Shown: piece after piece, positions 52,906 to 63,503 of the stretch
Layout of the letters: each line of letters begins with the position of its first letter
How positions within the stretch are numbered: the stretch's first letter is position 1
Source of the DNA: Saccharopolyspora rhizosphaerae
GTDB lineage: Bacteria; Actinomycetota; Actinomycetes; Mycobacteriales; Pseudonocardiaceae
NCBI RefSeq assembly: GCF_003931915.1
Contig: NZ_RSAA01000035.1
Location: forward strand, 1-64,000
Reading direction: 5' to 3'
Length of the DNA: 64,000 nt
Position numbers and translations under genes: made by a program
Notes under the pieces: model-generated
The model's database searches: none
The model's input: the letters and a program-made list of their open reading frames with translations, nothing else
Told to the model about the DNA's origin: nothing

Positions 52906-53209
52906 TGCCGCCCCACCTCCCACAGACCCAACAAAGTCAAACGAGAACCACCACACTCGCGATAGCGGTCGGACAGTACCGCACAAATGAGGCAGCAGTC
53001 GCAAGCCGATATCAATTCGTTGGAGAAGACACTAAATCGATCACGGAACTTCCGCCGAGTGGCGTCACGCAGGGGACTTTCCGGTCGTGCGCCTGTGCAC
53101 CCCGTGAGCGTCCGGCTCCATGCGAGTGATATACGCGTTGACCCGGCGGTTCGGACTCACCGTGACGGTATGGTCACTTTGTGCATTCGCCACATCGCGG
53201 GGAGGAATC
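52906..53209. other. Upstream region of the symporter and the 63-residue gene
   Basis: No gene or clear operator is visible. GGGGACTTTCCGGTCGTGC near 53072 is a weak relative of the GGGAACC family. ATATACGCGTTGACCC near 53128 may be part of a promoter for the small gene at 53210. Confidence 0.4.
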
Positions 53210-53401
53210 GTGAACGCGCGGATCGACCTGGCGATCAGCGCCGGACTCGCAGCAGATCCGACCGAAGATCACCGACCTCACCTCAGCACCGAACCGACCG
53301 GCCGTCGTCCCGAACGGCTGCTCCGCCGCCTCTCTGCCATGCTCGCGCCGCTGTCCACACCCCGCCTGGGGTGTGACTGCCCCAGCCGAGCGCACAGCTG
53401 A
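53210..53401 (+). CDS. Small protein (63 residues), unknown
   Basis: A GTG start with GGGGAGGAATC just before it, the strongest ribosome-binding site in this stretch. The product begins MNARIDLAISAGLAADPTE and ends with CDCPSRAHS, with a basic middle (GRRPERLLRRL). No signal peptide or membrane segment. It is divergent from the symporter gene and runs toward nucS. I do not recognise it; the good ribosome site and the terminal Cys pair are the reasons to list it. Confidence 0.5.
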   Translation: MNARIDLAISAGLAADPTEDHRPHLSTEPTGRRPERLLRRLSAMLAPLSTPRLGCDCPSRAHS

Positions 53402-53436
53402 CCGCTCCGCCCCGGCGCCCGTGCCGAGGTGAGCAT

Positions 53437-53453
53437 GGGAACCTCCCTGCCAC
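53437..53453 (+). repeat. GGGAACC-family half-site
   Basis: GGGAACCTCCCTGCCAC preceded by GAGCAT, with one core change (TTCC to TCCC). It lies 35 bases after the 63-residue gene stop. Confidence 0.75.
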
Positions 53454-53687
53454 TCCCGCGTCGTCCGCGAGATCGGCTCACCGCGGGGACGTGAACTCGG
53501 GCCGGAGCGCGCGGCCGCCCGTTTCGACCTGGCTGGACACGCGGAATCGGTGCGATGCGTCGAACATCGTCCGGCCGGCCGCGGCTTCGGGGTGAACGAG
53601 GAAATCGCGCGCGGAACGAGATGAGCATTCCTCGATCCGCGCCAGAACGGGTCGAGCAGCGACCCGTTCGCTCGCCGACGCGAGGAA

Positions 53688-53705
53688 GGGAACCTTCCTG
53701 TCACC
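53688..53705 (+). repeat. GGGAACC-family half-site
   Basis: GGGAACCTTCCTGTCACC lies about 40 bases from the 3' end of nucS (which is on the other strand). Confidence 0.85.
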
Positions 53706-53745
53706 GCTGCCGGGAGGAACCCCGACCGCGCCACGGCGACCGGTC

Positions 53746-54405
53746 TCAGAACAGGCGGTACTCGTCGGGTTCGATGCCGCGCAGCTTGTCGTAGTCCAGG
53801 ACCACGCAGCGGATCCCGCGGTCCTCGGCCAGCGTCCGCGCCTGCGGCTTGATCTGCTGCGCGGCGAACACGCCGGTCACCGGGGCCAGCAGCGGGTCGC
53901 GGTTAAGCAGTTCCAGGTAGCGGGTCAACTGCTCGACACCGTCGATCTCGCCGCGCCGCTTGATCTCCACCGCGACGCTGTGGCCCTCGTCGTCCCGGCA
54001 CATCAGGTCGACCGGGCCGATCGCGGTCGGGTACTCGCGCCGCACCAGCGACCACCCCTCACCCAGGGTCGTCACGTGCTCGGCCAGCAGCTCCTGGAGG
54101 TGCGACTCCACGCCGTCCTTCACCAGGCCCGGCTCGGCACCCAGCTCGTGCTTGGAGTCGTGCAGCACCTCGTCGACCGTGATCACGAGCTTCTCGCCCG
54201 CCTTGTTCTGCACGGTCCAGACGTCCGGGTCCTCGATGAGCCAGCACGGCGGGCTCATCCAGTTCAACGGCTTGTAAGCGCGGTCGTCGGAGTGCACCGA
54301 CACCGAACCGTCGGCCTTCACCAGCAGCAGTCGCTGCGCCATCGGCAGGTGCGCGGTGAGACGACCGACGTAGTCCACCTGGCAGCGGGCAATCACAAGT
54401 CGCAC
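53746..54405 (-). CDS. nucS: Mismatch-specific endonuclease NucS/EndoMS
   Basis: A 219-residue protein close to mycobacterial Nuc[21 protein letters not shown] and [13 protein letters not shown] form the N-terminal DNA-binding region. [12 protein letters not shown] and [17 protein letters not shown] carry the nuclease D, E and K residues. The C-terminal EYRLF is a clamp-binding tail. In actinobacteria lacking MutS/MutL, NucS cuts mismatched DNA. The GTG start at 54405 gives the family N-terminus. It is divergent from the permease gene. Confidence 0.95.
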   Translation of the reverse strand: MRLVIARCQVDYVGRLTAHLPMAQRLLLVKADGSVSVHSDDRAYKPLNWMSPPCWLIEDPDVWTVQNKAGEKLVITVDEVLHDSKHELGAEPGLVKDGVESHLQELLAEHVTTLGEGWSLVRREYPTAIGPVDLMCRDDEGHSVAVEIKRRGEIDGVEQLTRYLELLNRDPLLAPVTGVFAAQQIKPQARTLAEDRGIRCVVLDYDKLRGIEPDEYRLF

Positions 54406-54525
54406 CCGGCACAGAGTACGGGCGTCGTGATCGATGTCGAGCACCCCCACGGGTGATCAACACGACCGACCGGGCCCGGACCCGCGCCACGAGGCCTCCC
54501 ACCACCGGAGTTACCGTTACCGCTC

Positions 54526-55935
54526 GTGTCTTTCGCCCGCAGTCTGCTCCGCGTGAAACCGGCCGAACAGCTCTCCGCCGATGGCTCCCACAGCGAGCTG
54601 AACCGCACCCTCGGCCTGGTGCCGCTGGTGGCACTGTCGGTGGGCGCGACGCTGGGGACCGGCATCTTCGTGGTGCTGGCCGAAGCCGCACCGGCCGCCG
54701 GCCCGGCCGTGGTGGTCTCCTTCGTGCTCGCCGGACTGGCCGCGCTGTGCTCGGCCTTGTCCTACGCCGAACTCGCGGGCAGCGTCCCGGTCTCCGGCTC
54801 CGCCTACTCCTACACCTACGCGACGCTCGGCGAGATCATCGCCTGGATCTGCGGCTGGTGCCTGCTGCTGGAGTACGGGGTGTCGGTGGCTGCTGTGGCG
54901 GTCGGCTGGGGCGGCTACCTCAACGAGTTCCTGCAGGGCACCATCGGTGTGACCATCCCGGATGCGCTCGCCGCGCCGCCCGGTGAAGGCGGCATCGTCA
55001 ACGTGCCCGCGGCGATCGTCGTGCTGATGGCCACCGGCGTGCTGCTGCTCGGCGTGCGCGAGAGCGCGTGGGCCACCACGGTCACCACCGTCCTCAAGAT
55101 CGCGGTTCTGGTGTTCTTCGTGGCGGTGGCCTTCACCGCTTTCAACTCTGGGAACCTGGTTCCCTTCGCGCCGGCCGGGATCGCGGGCATCTCCGTGGGC
55201 GCCTCCGCGGTGTTCTTCTCCTTCATCGGCTTCGACGCCGCCTCCACCGCAGGGGAAGAGGCGCGCAACCCGAAGCGCGACCTGCCGCGGGCCATCATCC
55301 TGTCGCTGATCATCGTCACCGCGATCTACGTGCTCGTGGCCTTCGCCGCCGTCGCGGCCGTAGGCAGCGGGGTGCTGGGCGAATCCGACGCCTCGCTGGC
55401 CGCAGCCCTGCGCCTGGTCACCGGCCAGAGCTGGCCGGCGGTCGTGCTCGCCCTGGGCGCGGTCATCGCCATCGCCTCGGTGGTGCTCACCGTCCTGTAC
55501 GGGCAGACGCGGATCCTGGTGTCGATGTCGCGCGACGGCCTCGTCCCGCCGATGCTGTCGCAGGTCAACCGCCGCTCGGTGCCCGCCCGCAACACGCTGC
55601 TGGTGGGCGTCCTCGTCGCACTGCTCGCCTCCGTGGTGCCGCTCAACCAGCTCGCCGAAGCCACCAGCATCGGCACGCTCGTCGCGTTCGGCCTGGTCAA
55701 CATCGGTGTGGTGGTGCTGCGGCGCACCAAGCCCGAACTGCAGCGCAGCTTCCGCACCCCGTTCATGCCGTTCGTGCCGCTGCTCGGCCTGGCGCTGTGC
55801 GCGTACCTGATCACCGGCCTCGACGCGGTCACCTGGATGACCTTCGCGATCTGGACCGCGATCGGGCTGGGCGTCTACTTCGGCTACGGCCGCCGCAAGT
55901 CGCGGCTCAACCAGCTCGAGCACGCGGTCCGCTGA
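54526..55935 (+). CDS. APC-family amino acid permease (cationic amino acid type)
   Basis: A 469-residue permease with 12 or more membrane segments. LSVGATLGTGIFVVLAEAA is the APC helix-1 motif (G-x-G-I-F), and FFSFIGFDAASTAGEEA and NPKRDLPRAI are the helix 6-7 motifs. It resembles YfnA/CAT transporters. GTG start at 54526. It is divergent from nucS with about 120 bases between. The substrate is an amino acid, likely uncharged or basic. Confidence 0.92.
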   Translation: MSFARSLLRVKPAEQLSADGSHSELNRTLGLVPLVALSVGATLGTGIFVVLAEAAPAAGPAVVVSFVLAGLAALCSALSYAELAGSVPVSGSAYSYTYATLGEIIAWICGWCLLLEYGVSVAAVAVGWGGYLNEFLQGTIGVTIPDALAAPPGEGGIVNVPAAIVVLMATGVLLLGVRESAWATTVTTVLKIAVLVFFVAVAFTAFNSGNLVPFAPAGIAGISVGASAVFFSFIGFDAASTAGEEARNPKRDLPRAIILSLIIVTAIYVLVAFAAVAAVGSGVLGESDASLAAALRLVTGQSWPAVVLALGAVIAIASVVLTVLYGQTRILVSMSRDGLVPPMLSQVNRRSVPARNTLLVGVLVALLASVVPLNQLAEATSIGTLVAFGLVNIGVVVLRRTKPELQRSFRTPFMPFVPLLGLALCAYLITGLDAVTWMTFAIWTAIGLGVYFGYGRRKSRLNQLEHAVR

Positions 55936-55998
55936 GGGAACCTCCCAGTCCCCCAACGACCTCGGCTCACGCCGGGCGGCGGTGACAGGAAGGTTCCC
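55936..55998. repeat. GGGAACC-family, degenerate plus reverse half-site
   Basis: GGGAACCTCCCAGTCCCCC (55936, with core change) and GGTGACAGGAAGGTTCCC (55981-55998) lie in opposite orientation 27 bases apart, directly after the permease stop. Confidence 0.8.
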
Positions 55999-56029
55999 AT
56001 GCGCGCGCCCGCCACCGGTGAACGGCACG

Positions 56030-56575
56030 ATGGAACGCATGGAGCAGACCAGCAGCCGCGAGGTGTACGCGAACCCGTGGATGAGCGTGCGGGAAGACGG
56101 CGTTCGGCGTGACGACGGGTCCACCGGGATCTACGGCGTCATCGACAAGCCCGACTACGCGCTGGTCATCCCGCTCGACGGTGATCACGTGCACCTCGTC
56201 GAGCAGTTCCGCTACCCGCTGGGCCTGCGGCGCTGGGAGTTCCCGCAGGGCACGGCTCCCGACCGCGCCGACCTCGAACCCGGCGAACTCGCCGCGCGCG
56301 AGCTCCGCGAGGAGACCGGACTGCGCGCGGAGAGCATGGTGGACCTGGGCGTGCTCGACGTCGCGCCCGGCATGTCCAGCCAGCGCGGCAGGGTCTTCCT
56401 GGCCACCGGGCTCACCGAAGGCGCGCACGAACGCGAGCACGAGGAGCAGGACATGCGCACGGCGTGGTTCAGCCGCGCCGAGTTCGAGAAGATGATCGCC
56501 GCCGGTGAGGTCACCGACGCCCAGTCCATCGCCGCCTACGGCCTGCTCGTGCTGCGCGAACGCCGCGGCGCCTGA
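56030..56575 (+). CDS. NUDIX hydrolase (ADP-ribose pyrophosphatase-like)
   Basis: A 181-residue NUDIX enzyme. The box is ELAARELREETGL, with the leading glycine shifted by a short insertion (GTAPDRADLEPGE). LVEQFRYPLGLRRWEFPQG precedes it, as in ADP-ribose pyrophosphatases. It should hydrolyse a nucleoside diphosphate linked to another moiety. ATG at 56030 was chosen; ATG 56039 is nearly as good. Reading upstream runs into the GGGAACC repeat and yields a false extension GRFPCARPPPVNG. It is convergent with the ABM gene. Confidence 0.87.
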   Translation: MERMEQTSSREVYANPWMSVREDGVRRDDGSTGIYGVIDKPDYALVIPLDGDHVHLVEQFRYPLGLRRWEFPQGTAPDRADLEPGELAARELREETGLRAESMVDLGVLDVAPGMSSQRGRVFLATGLTEGAHEREHEEQDMRTAWFSRAEFEKMIAAGEVTDAQSIAAYGLLVLRERRGA

Positions 56576-56576
56576 G

Positions 56577-56900
56577 TCACAGGCCCACGCCGCCGAGGGT
56601 GTCCAGGTCGATCTGCTCCGGCGGTTCGGCGAGCATGCCCAGCACCTCGTTGAGGTCGATGTCGGGGCGCGTGGCCACGGTGGTCGCCAGCGCGGCGTCA
56701 GCGCTCTCGAAGTCCGTCCACGCCTCGACCACGCGCACCGTGTCGGGAGACCCGGCGTCCTTGCTGACCAGGTAGAGCGCGCAGCCGAGCGATCCGCGCA
56801 GGCCTTCGGCTACCTGCCTCATGATCGCGACGAGATCGTCTCCCCTGCCGGGCTTCGCGGTGAAGGTCATGATGCGGCCGACCCGCGCGGTGTCGCTCAT
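56577..56900 (-). CDS. Antibiotic biosynthesis monooxygenase (ABM) domain protein
   Basis: A 107-residue single ABM domain. MTFTAKPGRGDDLVAIM is the first strand and helix; VRVVEAWTDFESADAAL follows. The fold covers heme-degrading and quinol-type monooxygenases as well as stress proteins, so the function is open. ATG at 56900 has GGAGGGG six bases upstream. Its stop is one base after the NUDIX gene stop on the other strand. Confidence 0.82.
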   Translation of the reverse strand: MSDTARVGRIMTFTAKPGRGDDLVAIMRQVAEGLRGSLGCALYLVSKDAGSPDTVRVVEAWTDFESADAALATTVATRPDIDLNEVLGMLAEPPEQIDLDTLGGVGL

Positions 56901-57019
56901 CGGTTCCCCTCCGGATCCTCGCCTTCGGCCCGGAGACTGTAACCAGACGACGGGAACCGCTGATCATGATCCCCCGAGCAGCGCCGCGGCCGGGTCGCAC
57001 CCGGCTCAGTGCGGGGAGA

Positions 57020-58282
57020 TCAGTCCGCGACGCGCTCGATGTCAGCGCCGAGGCTGCGGAGGTTCTCCACGAAGTTCGGGTAGCCGCGGTCGATGTGGAA
57101 GACGTCCCACACCTCGGTGTCGCCGTCCGCGCACAGGCCCGCCAGCACCAAGCCGACGCCGGCGCGGATGTCGGTCGCCCAGACCGGCGCGCTGGAGAGC
57201 CGCTCCAGGCCCCGCACCACCGCGTGGTGGCCGTCGGTTCGCGCGTCGGCCCCCATCCGCACCAGTTCTTCGATGAAGCGGAACCGCGACTCGAACAGGT
57301 TCTCGGTGATCATCGAGGTGCCGTCGGCGACCGCGGACAAGGCCAGCGCCATCGGCTGCAGGTCGGTGGGGAACCCCGGGTAGGGCAGGGTCACGTAGTC
57401 CACGGCCTTCGGGCGCTGCGGCATGACCACCCGGAAGCACTCCTCACCGGTGGTCACCTCCGCGCCCGCGGTCCGCAGCTTCTCCAACATCAGGTTCGTG
57501 TGCCGGGGGTCGACGCCGTTCACCGTGATGTCGCCGCGCGTGGCAGCAGCCGCGAAGGCCCAGGTGGCGCCCACGATCCGGTCGCCGATCACGCGGTGTT
57601 CCACGGCCCGCAGCGAGGACACGCCGTGCACCGTCAGCGTGGAGGTGCCCGATCCTTCGATCTTGGCGCCCATCTGCTGGAGCATCACGCACAGGTCGAC
57701 GATCTCCGGCTCGCGCGCCGCGTTGTCGATCACCGTCGTGCCCTCGGCCAGCACCGCGGCCATCAGGATGTTCTCGGTGGCGCCGACGCTCGGGAAGTCC
57801 AGCCAGATCTGGGCACCCTGCAGGTTCTCGGCTTCGGCGACGACCGCGCCGTGCTCGATGTGGCTGGTCGCGCCCAGCTTCCGCAGACCGTTCTGGTGCA
57901 TGTCCAGCGGGCGGGACCCGATCGCGTCACCGCCGGGCAACGTCACCACGGCGCGGCGGCAGCGCGCCACCAGCGGCCCCAGCACGCACACCGACGCGCG
58001 GAGCTTGCCCATCGACGGCGAGATCGCCTCGTGGCTGACCTTGGAGGGCGTGGTGATGCGCACCGTGCCGCCGTCGATCGTGACCTCGCAGCCGAGGCTG
58101 CGCAGCACGTCGGCCATCAGCGGAACGTCCAGGATCTCAGGACAGTTCACGATCGTCGTGGTGCCCTCGGCCAGCAGTGCTGCCGCCATCAGCTTCAGCA
58201 CGCTGTTCTTCGCCCCGACCACGTCCACCGCGCCGACGAGGCGGGCTCCGCCGCGTACCCGGAAGTGCTCACTCACGAGCAT
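57020..58282 (-). CDS. murA: UDP-N-acetylglucosamine 1-carboxyvinyltransferase MurA (Cys-to-Asp)
   Basis: A 420-residue MurA. It transfers enolpyruvyl to UDP-GlcNAc, the first step of peptidoglycan precursor synthesis. [18 protein letters not shown] is the start block. The active-site loop reads [11 protein letters not shown], so the usual catalytic Cys is Asp119, as in Mycobacterium tuberculosis. Fosfomycin alkylates that Cys, so this enzyme should be intrinsically resistant. ATG at 58282. Upstream codons run into the repeat cluster and are false. It is divergent from PduO. Confidence 0.95.
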   Translation of the reverse strand: MLVSEHFRVRGGARLVGAVDVVGAKNSVLKLMAAALLAEGTTTIVNCPEILDVPLMADVLRSLGCEVTIDGGTVRITTPSKVSHEAISPSMGKLRASVCVLGPLVARCRRAVVTLPGGDAIGSRPLDMHQNGLRKLGATSHIEHGAVVAEAENLQGAQIWLDFPSVGATENILMAAVLAEGTTVIDNAAREPEIVDLCVMLQQMGAKIEGSGTSTLTVHGVSSLRAVEHRVIGDRIVGATWAFAAAATRGDITVNGVDPRHTNLMLEKLRTAGAEVTTGEECFRVVMPQRPKAVDYVTLPYPGFPTDLQPMALALSAVADGTSMITENLFESRFRFIEELVRMGADARTDGHHAVVRGLERLSSAPVWATDIRAGVGLVLAGLCADGDTEVWDVFHIDRGYPNFVENLRSLGADIERVAD

Positions 58283-58334
58283 CGAGGTTACGGCCCCCGC
58301 CCAGCCCGTATCGGGTCGGGGCTCGAGCGAGTGG

Positions 58335-58431
58335 GGGAACCTTCCTCCCACCGGGGGTGCACACGGGGAACCATCCGCGCACCGCCGGTGCGGCAGCGAC
58401 GGAAGTGGCGCATGGGAAGCTTCCTGTCACC
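58335..58431 (+). repeat. GGGAACC-family cluster, three forward copies
   Basis: GGGAACCTTCCTCCCACC at 58335, GGGAACCATCCGCGC at 58376 and GGGAAGCTTCCTGTCACC at 58414 lie in the same orientation. They occupy the divergent murA/PduO gap, unlike most copies. The spacing is about 40 bases, similar to the pair at 18190/18232. Confidence 0.8.
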
Positions 58432-58451
58432 GGCGCGCCTAGGCTGTGGGC

Positions 58452-59024
58452 ATGGCAGTCCACCTGACGAAGATCTACACGCGGGCCGGCGACGCGGGCT
58501 CGACGCGGTTGTCCGACAACTCGACGGTGCACAAGACCGATCCGCGCCTGGTCGCCTACGCCGACGTGGACGAGACGAACTCCGTGCTGGGTGTCGCCCT
58601 GGCGACCGCGGAGCTCGCCGAGGACGTCGTCGGCGTGCTGCGCGACGTGCAGAACGACCTGTTCGACGTGGGCGCGGACCTGTCGACACCCGTCGTCGAC
58701 AACCCCGAGTACCCACCGCTGCGGGTCACCCAGGGCTACATCGACCGGCTCGAAAGCTGGTGCGACGAGTTCAACGCGCGACTGGGCAAGCTCGACTCGT
58801 TCATCCTGCCCGGCGGCACCCCGGGTGCTGCGCTGCTGCACCAGGCGCGCTGCGTGGCCCGCCGCGCGGAACGCTCGGCGTGGGCGCTGCAGGAGGCCGA
58901 CGCCGAGCGCACCTCGCTGCTGCCGGCGAAGTACCTCAACCGGCTCTCGGACCTGCTGTTCATCCTGGCCAGGGTGGCCAACCCGGACGGCGACGTGCTG
59001 TGGAAGCCGGGCGGGAACGCCTAG
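58452..59024 (+). CDS. Cob(I)alamin adenosyltransferase (PduO type)
   Basis: A 190-residue PduO-type adenosyltransferase. LTKIYTRAGDAGSTRL binds ATP and the helix with SRL-type residues includes RCVARRAERSAW. It adds the adenosyl group of ATP to cob(I)alamin to make coenzyme B12 for methylmalonyl-CoA mutase. ATG at 58452 was chosen; GTG 58446 is an alternative. Its stop overlaps the stop of the convergent acetyltransferase gene by four bases. The location next to murA and the ATP synthase genes is conserved in actinobacteria. Confidence 0.93.
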   Translation: MAVHLTKIYTRAGDAGSTRLSDNSTVHKTDPRLVAYADVDETNSVLGVALATAELAEDVVGVLRDVQNDLFDVGADLSTPVVDNPEYPPLRVTQGYIDRLESWCDEFNARLGKLDSFILPGGTPGAALLHQARCVARRAERSAWALQEADAERTSLLPAKYLNRLSDLLFILARVANPDGDVLWKPGGNA

Positions 59025-59491
59025 AGCTCCTTGCCGTAGCAGCGGCTGTCCGGATCGCAGCGGTAGACACCGAAGTTCTCGATCCGCTCGTAGCCCGACG
59101 AGGTGTAGAGCCCGATGGCTTCCGGCTGCTTGGTGCCGGTCTCCAGCACCAGGCGCTTGCGCACGGCCAGCGCGGCGGTGGACTCCAGTTCGGCGAGCAT
59201 CCGCCTGGACCATCCAGCGCCGCGCTGACCGGGGACGATGTACATGCGCTTGATCTCGGCGTCGCCGTCGCGGAAGCCCTCCTCGTCGGAGTCGTGGGCA
59301 CGCCAGCCGCCCGAGGCCACCGGCTCGTCGCCCAGGTAGCCGAGCAGGAACAGCCCCCGGGGCGCGGAGAACTCGGCCGGATCGACCGGAGTCACGTCGG
59401 CCTCGCCGTAGCGCACCACGTACTCCTGCTGCAGCTCCTCGATCAACCGTTGGGAGTCGGGGTGGTCGTAGCCGACGATCACGATGCGCAC
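59021..59491 (-). CDS. GNAT N-acetyltransferase, copy 1
   Basis: A 156-residue GNAT. AEIKRMYIVPGQRGAGWSRR is the acetyl-CoA site, with GQRGAGWS replacing the usual R/Q-x-x-G-x-G/A, and RLVLETGTKQPEAIGLYTSS follows. GTG at 59491 begins VRIVIVGYDHPD. Its paralogue starts 30 bases away and they are tandem on the same strand. The substrate is unknown. The altered pantothenate loop may reduce activity. Confidence 0.85.
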   Translation of the reverse strand: MRIVIVGYDHPDSQRLIEELQQEYVVRYGEADVTPVDPAEFSAPRGLFLLGYLGDEPVASGGWRAHDSDEEGFRDGDAEIKRMYIVPGQRGAGWSRRMLAELESTAALAVRKRLVLETGTKQPEAIGLYTSSGYERIENFGVYRCDPDSRCYGKEL

Positions 59492-59520
59492 ATCCGCAGC
59501 GTAATCGGCTCCCACCCAGG

Positions 59521-59991
59521 TCAGCGAAGCCTTTTCTCGAACCAGTGCGCGGCGTGGGGGTTGTCGTTGTAGGCGGGGATCTCCACGTAGCCCGCTTTGG
59601 CGTACAAGGCCTGCGCCTCGCCCAGCTCGGCCGCGGTGTCCAGGCGCACCCGCGCGAACCCCATCCGCCGCGCGTGGTCCTCCAGACTGGTCAACAGGGC
59701 CCGCCCGGCGCCCCGGCCGCGCAACTCCGGCGAGATCCACATCCGCTTGACCTCCGAGACGCCCGGCGACTCCGTGCGCAGGCCACCACAGCCCATCACC
59801 GCCCCGCCGACCCTCAGCAGCAGGAACACGCCCTTCGGCGGCGTGTACTCGTCGTCAGAAGGCGGAGCTCCCGCACCCGGATCGAATCCCTCCGGAAAGC
59901 GCTCGGCGAGCTCAGCGACGTACTGAGCGAGCGCCTGCTGGGCATCGCGGCTGCCGAAGGGCTCCGCCGCGATCGTGAAGTTCTCGGCCAT
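59521..59991 (-). CDS. GNAT N-acetyltransferase, copy 2
   Basis: A 156-residue GNAT, paralogous to the next gene downstream. SEVKRMWISPELRGRGAGRA is the canonical acetyl-CoA site, and VRLDTAAELGEAQALYAKAG follows. Both copies have the same length and block order, so they are duplicates. ATG at 59991; codons further upstream read into the repeat element (GTFLSLPPRLWQEG) and are false. The substrate is unknown. Confidence 0.87.
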   Translation of the reverse strand: MAENFTIAAEPFGSRDAQQALAQYVAELAERFPEGFDPGAGAPPSDDEYTPPKGVFLLLRVGGAVMGCGGLRTESPGVSEVKRMWISPELRGRGAGRALLTSLEDHARRMGFARVRLDTAAELGEAQALYAKAGYVEIPAYNDNPHAAHWFEKRLR

Positions 59992-60041
59992 GCGACACAG
60001 TCTCGGCCACCACGTCGACCGGCGAACCACCAGGCCCGGAC

Positions 60042-60100
60042 GAGCACGGGAACCTTCCTGCCACAGCCGGGGCGGGAGTGACAGGAAGGTTCCCGTGCTC
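60042..60100. repeat. GGGAACC-family inverted repeat (paired copy)
   Basis: GAGCACGGGAACCTTCCTG (60042-60060) and GTGACAGGAAGGTTCCC (60078-60094) followed by GTGCTC form a stem with a 12-base loop. It starts 16 bases beyond the intrinsic terminator of the DUF2550 gene, so it is not that terminator. Confidence 0.9.
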
Positions 60101-60115
60101 ACTCCCCCGGCCACG

Positions 60116-60143
60116 AAAAAGCGGGGCCCGTGAGGACCCCGCT
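60116..60143 (-). terminator. Intrinsic terminator with T-run
   Basis: On the reverse strand AGCGGGG...CCCCGCT forms the stem and is followed by five T's (AAAAA at 60116-60120 on this strand). It ends the atp/DUF2550 transcript. It is the only textbook hairpin-plus-T-run I found. Confidence 0.85.
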
Positions 60144-60159
60144 GTTCGTCATCCGGGCG

Positions 60160-60594
60160 TCAGGACGCCCACGGCACCGACCGACCCGGTGGTGCCGATT
60201 CGAGCCAGGACAAGAAGCCGGTCAGCGCGTCGCTGTTCATCGCCAGCTCCAGGTCCGGGCCGCTCAGGTCGAGCACCGTGGAACCGCTGGGCATCGCGTA
60301 CGCCTCCGCCACCGAAGGCTCACGGCGCTGGGCGATGTCCACGGTCCGCCGGTTGATCACGCAGTTCGGGCCGGAGCGAAGGCTCAGGATGCGGTACCAG
60401 GCGAACTCCTCGCCCCGGTAGTGCGCCACACCCAGCTGCCAGCCGCGTCCCTTGCCGTCGGTGGCGCGCAGCGCCACGTCGATGCCTCCGACCCGCAGTG
60501 CGCGCACCCGTCGCCACGCCAGCAAACCCACCGCGAGGGCGGTGAGCACCACCAGCGCCATCACGGCGACGAGCAACACGACCGGCGACTCCAT
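60160..60594 (-). CDS. DUF2550 membrane protein (Rv1312-like)
   Basis: A 144-residue protein with one N-terminal membrane helix (VVLLVAVMALVVLTALAVGL) and a cytoplasmic beta-rich domain (GWQLGVAHYRGEEFAWYRIL). DUF2550 genes directly follow atpC throughout the actinobacteria, as here, 10 bases away. The function is unknown. The ATG at 60594 begins MESPVVLLVAVM. Confidence 0.92.
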   Translation of the reverse strand: MESPVVLLVAVMALVVLTALAVGLLAWRRVRALRVGGIDVALRATDGKGRGWQLGVAHYRGEEFAWYRILSLRSGPNCVINRRTVDIAQRREPSVAEAYAMPSGSTVLDLSGPDLELAMNSDALTGFLSWLESAPPGRSVPWAS

Positions 60595-60604
60595 GGTGGC
60601 CCGA

Positions 60605-60970
60605 TCAGTCCGCCTGGCCCGCTGCTCGCAATCGGGCGGCTGCCTGCGTCCTGGCCAGCTCGTCTTCGCTCTTCACGTCCTGGCGGGCCTGCGCCACGTC
60701 GATCTCCTGCGCCAGCTCCGCGGACTCCGCGAGCACGCTCACGCCGGCGCCGGTCACCGAGAGGAAGCCACCGTGCACCGCAGCGGTCACGGTCTCCTTG
60801 TCGGTGGTGGTGATGCGCACGACGCCGCCCTCGATCAACTGCCCGAGCAGCGGTTCGTGGCCCGGCAGGAGGCCGATCTCTCCCTCGGTGGTCTGCGCGA
60901 CCACCGCGGTCGCCTCCCCGGACCACAACATGCGCTCGACGGCGACCAGTTGGACGGACATGTTGGCCAC
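60605..60970 (-). CDS. atpC: ATP synthase F1 epsilon subunit
   Basis: A 121-residue epsilon subunit. [20 protein letters not shown] and [18 protein letters not shown] are the beta-sandwich signatures; the C-terminal helix ([16 protein letters not shown]) follows. It couples F1 rotation to Fo and can inhibit ATP hydrolysis. GTG at 60970 has AAAGGAG six bases upstream. It is preceded by atpD with a 169-base gap. Confidence 0.95.
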   Translation of the reverse strand: MANMSVQLVAVERMLWSGEATAVVAQTTEGEIGLLPGHEPLLGQLIEGGVVRITTTDKETVTAAVHGGFLSVTGAGVSVLAESAELAQEIDVAQARQDVKSEDELARTQAAARLRAAGQAD

Positions 60971-61139
60971 GCGCGTCTCCTTTGTCGGGTGTGTGCCCCG
61001 CAGTCTAGCCAACGCCACCAGGGCGATCTGGACTGGCCGGGCTCGAAGTGCCTAGTGGCAAAGGGGGTCGGGACCCGTCGGGCCCCGACCCCGCTCGCCG
61101 GTTTTCACCTCGCCCCACCGCGGCGGGCGGGGCGGCAGA

Positions 61140-63492
<2,353 letters not shown>

Positions 63493-63503
63493 GGCTTAAG
63501 CGG

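Larger units (their letters stand above)
53402..53745. other. Gene-free gap holding two repeat half-sites
   Basis: Between the 63-residue gene and nucS 3' end I see no gene I would defend. It holds the half-sites at 53437 and 53688. The middle is Arg/Pro-type filler in all frames. Confidence 0.5.

Noticed and set aside
53120-53209. The first 30 codons of the small frame at 53120
   Set aside because: The strong ribosome site lies inside it, so the real start is the GTG at 53210.
55150-55170. GGGAACCTGGTTCCC in the amino acid permease gene
   Set aside because: It encodes part of a membrane loop and lacks the CTGYCAC extension.
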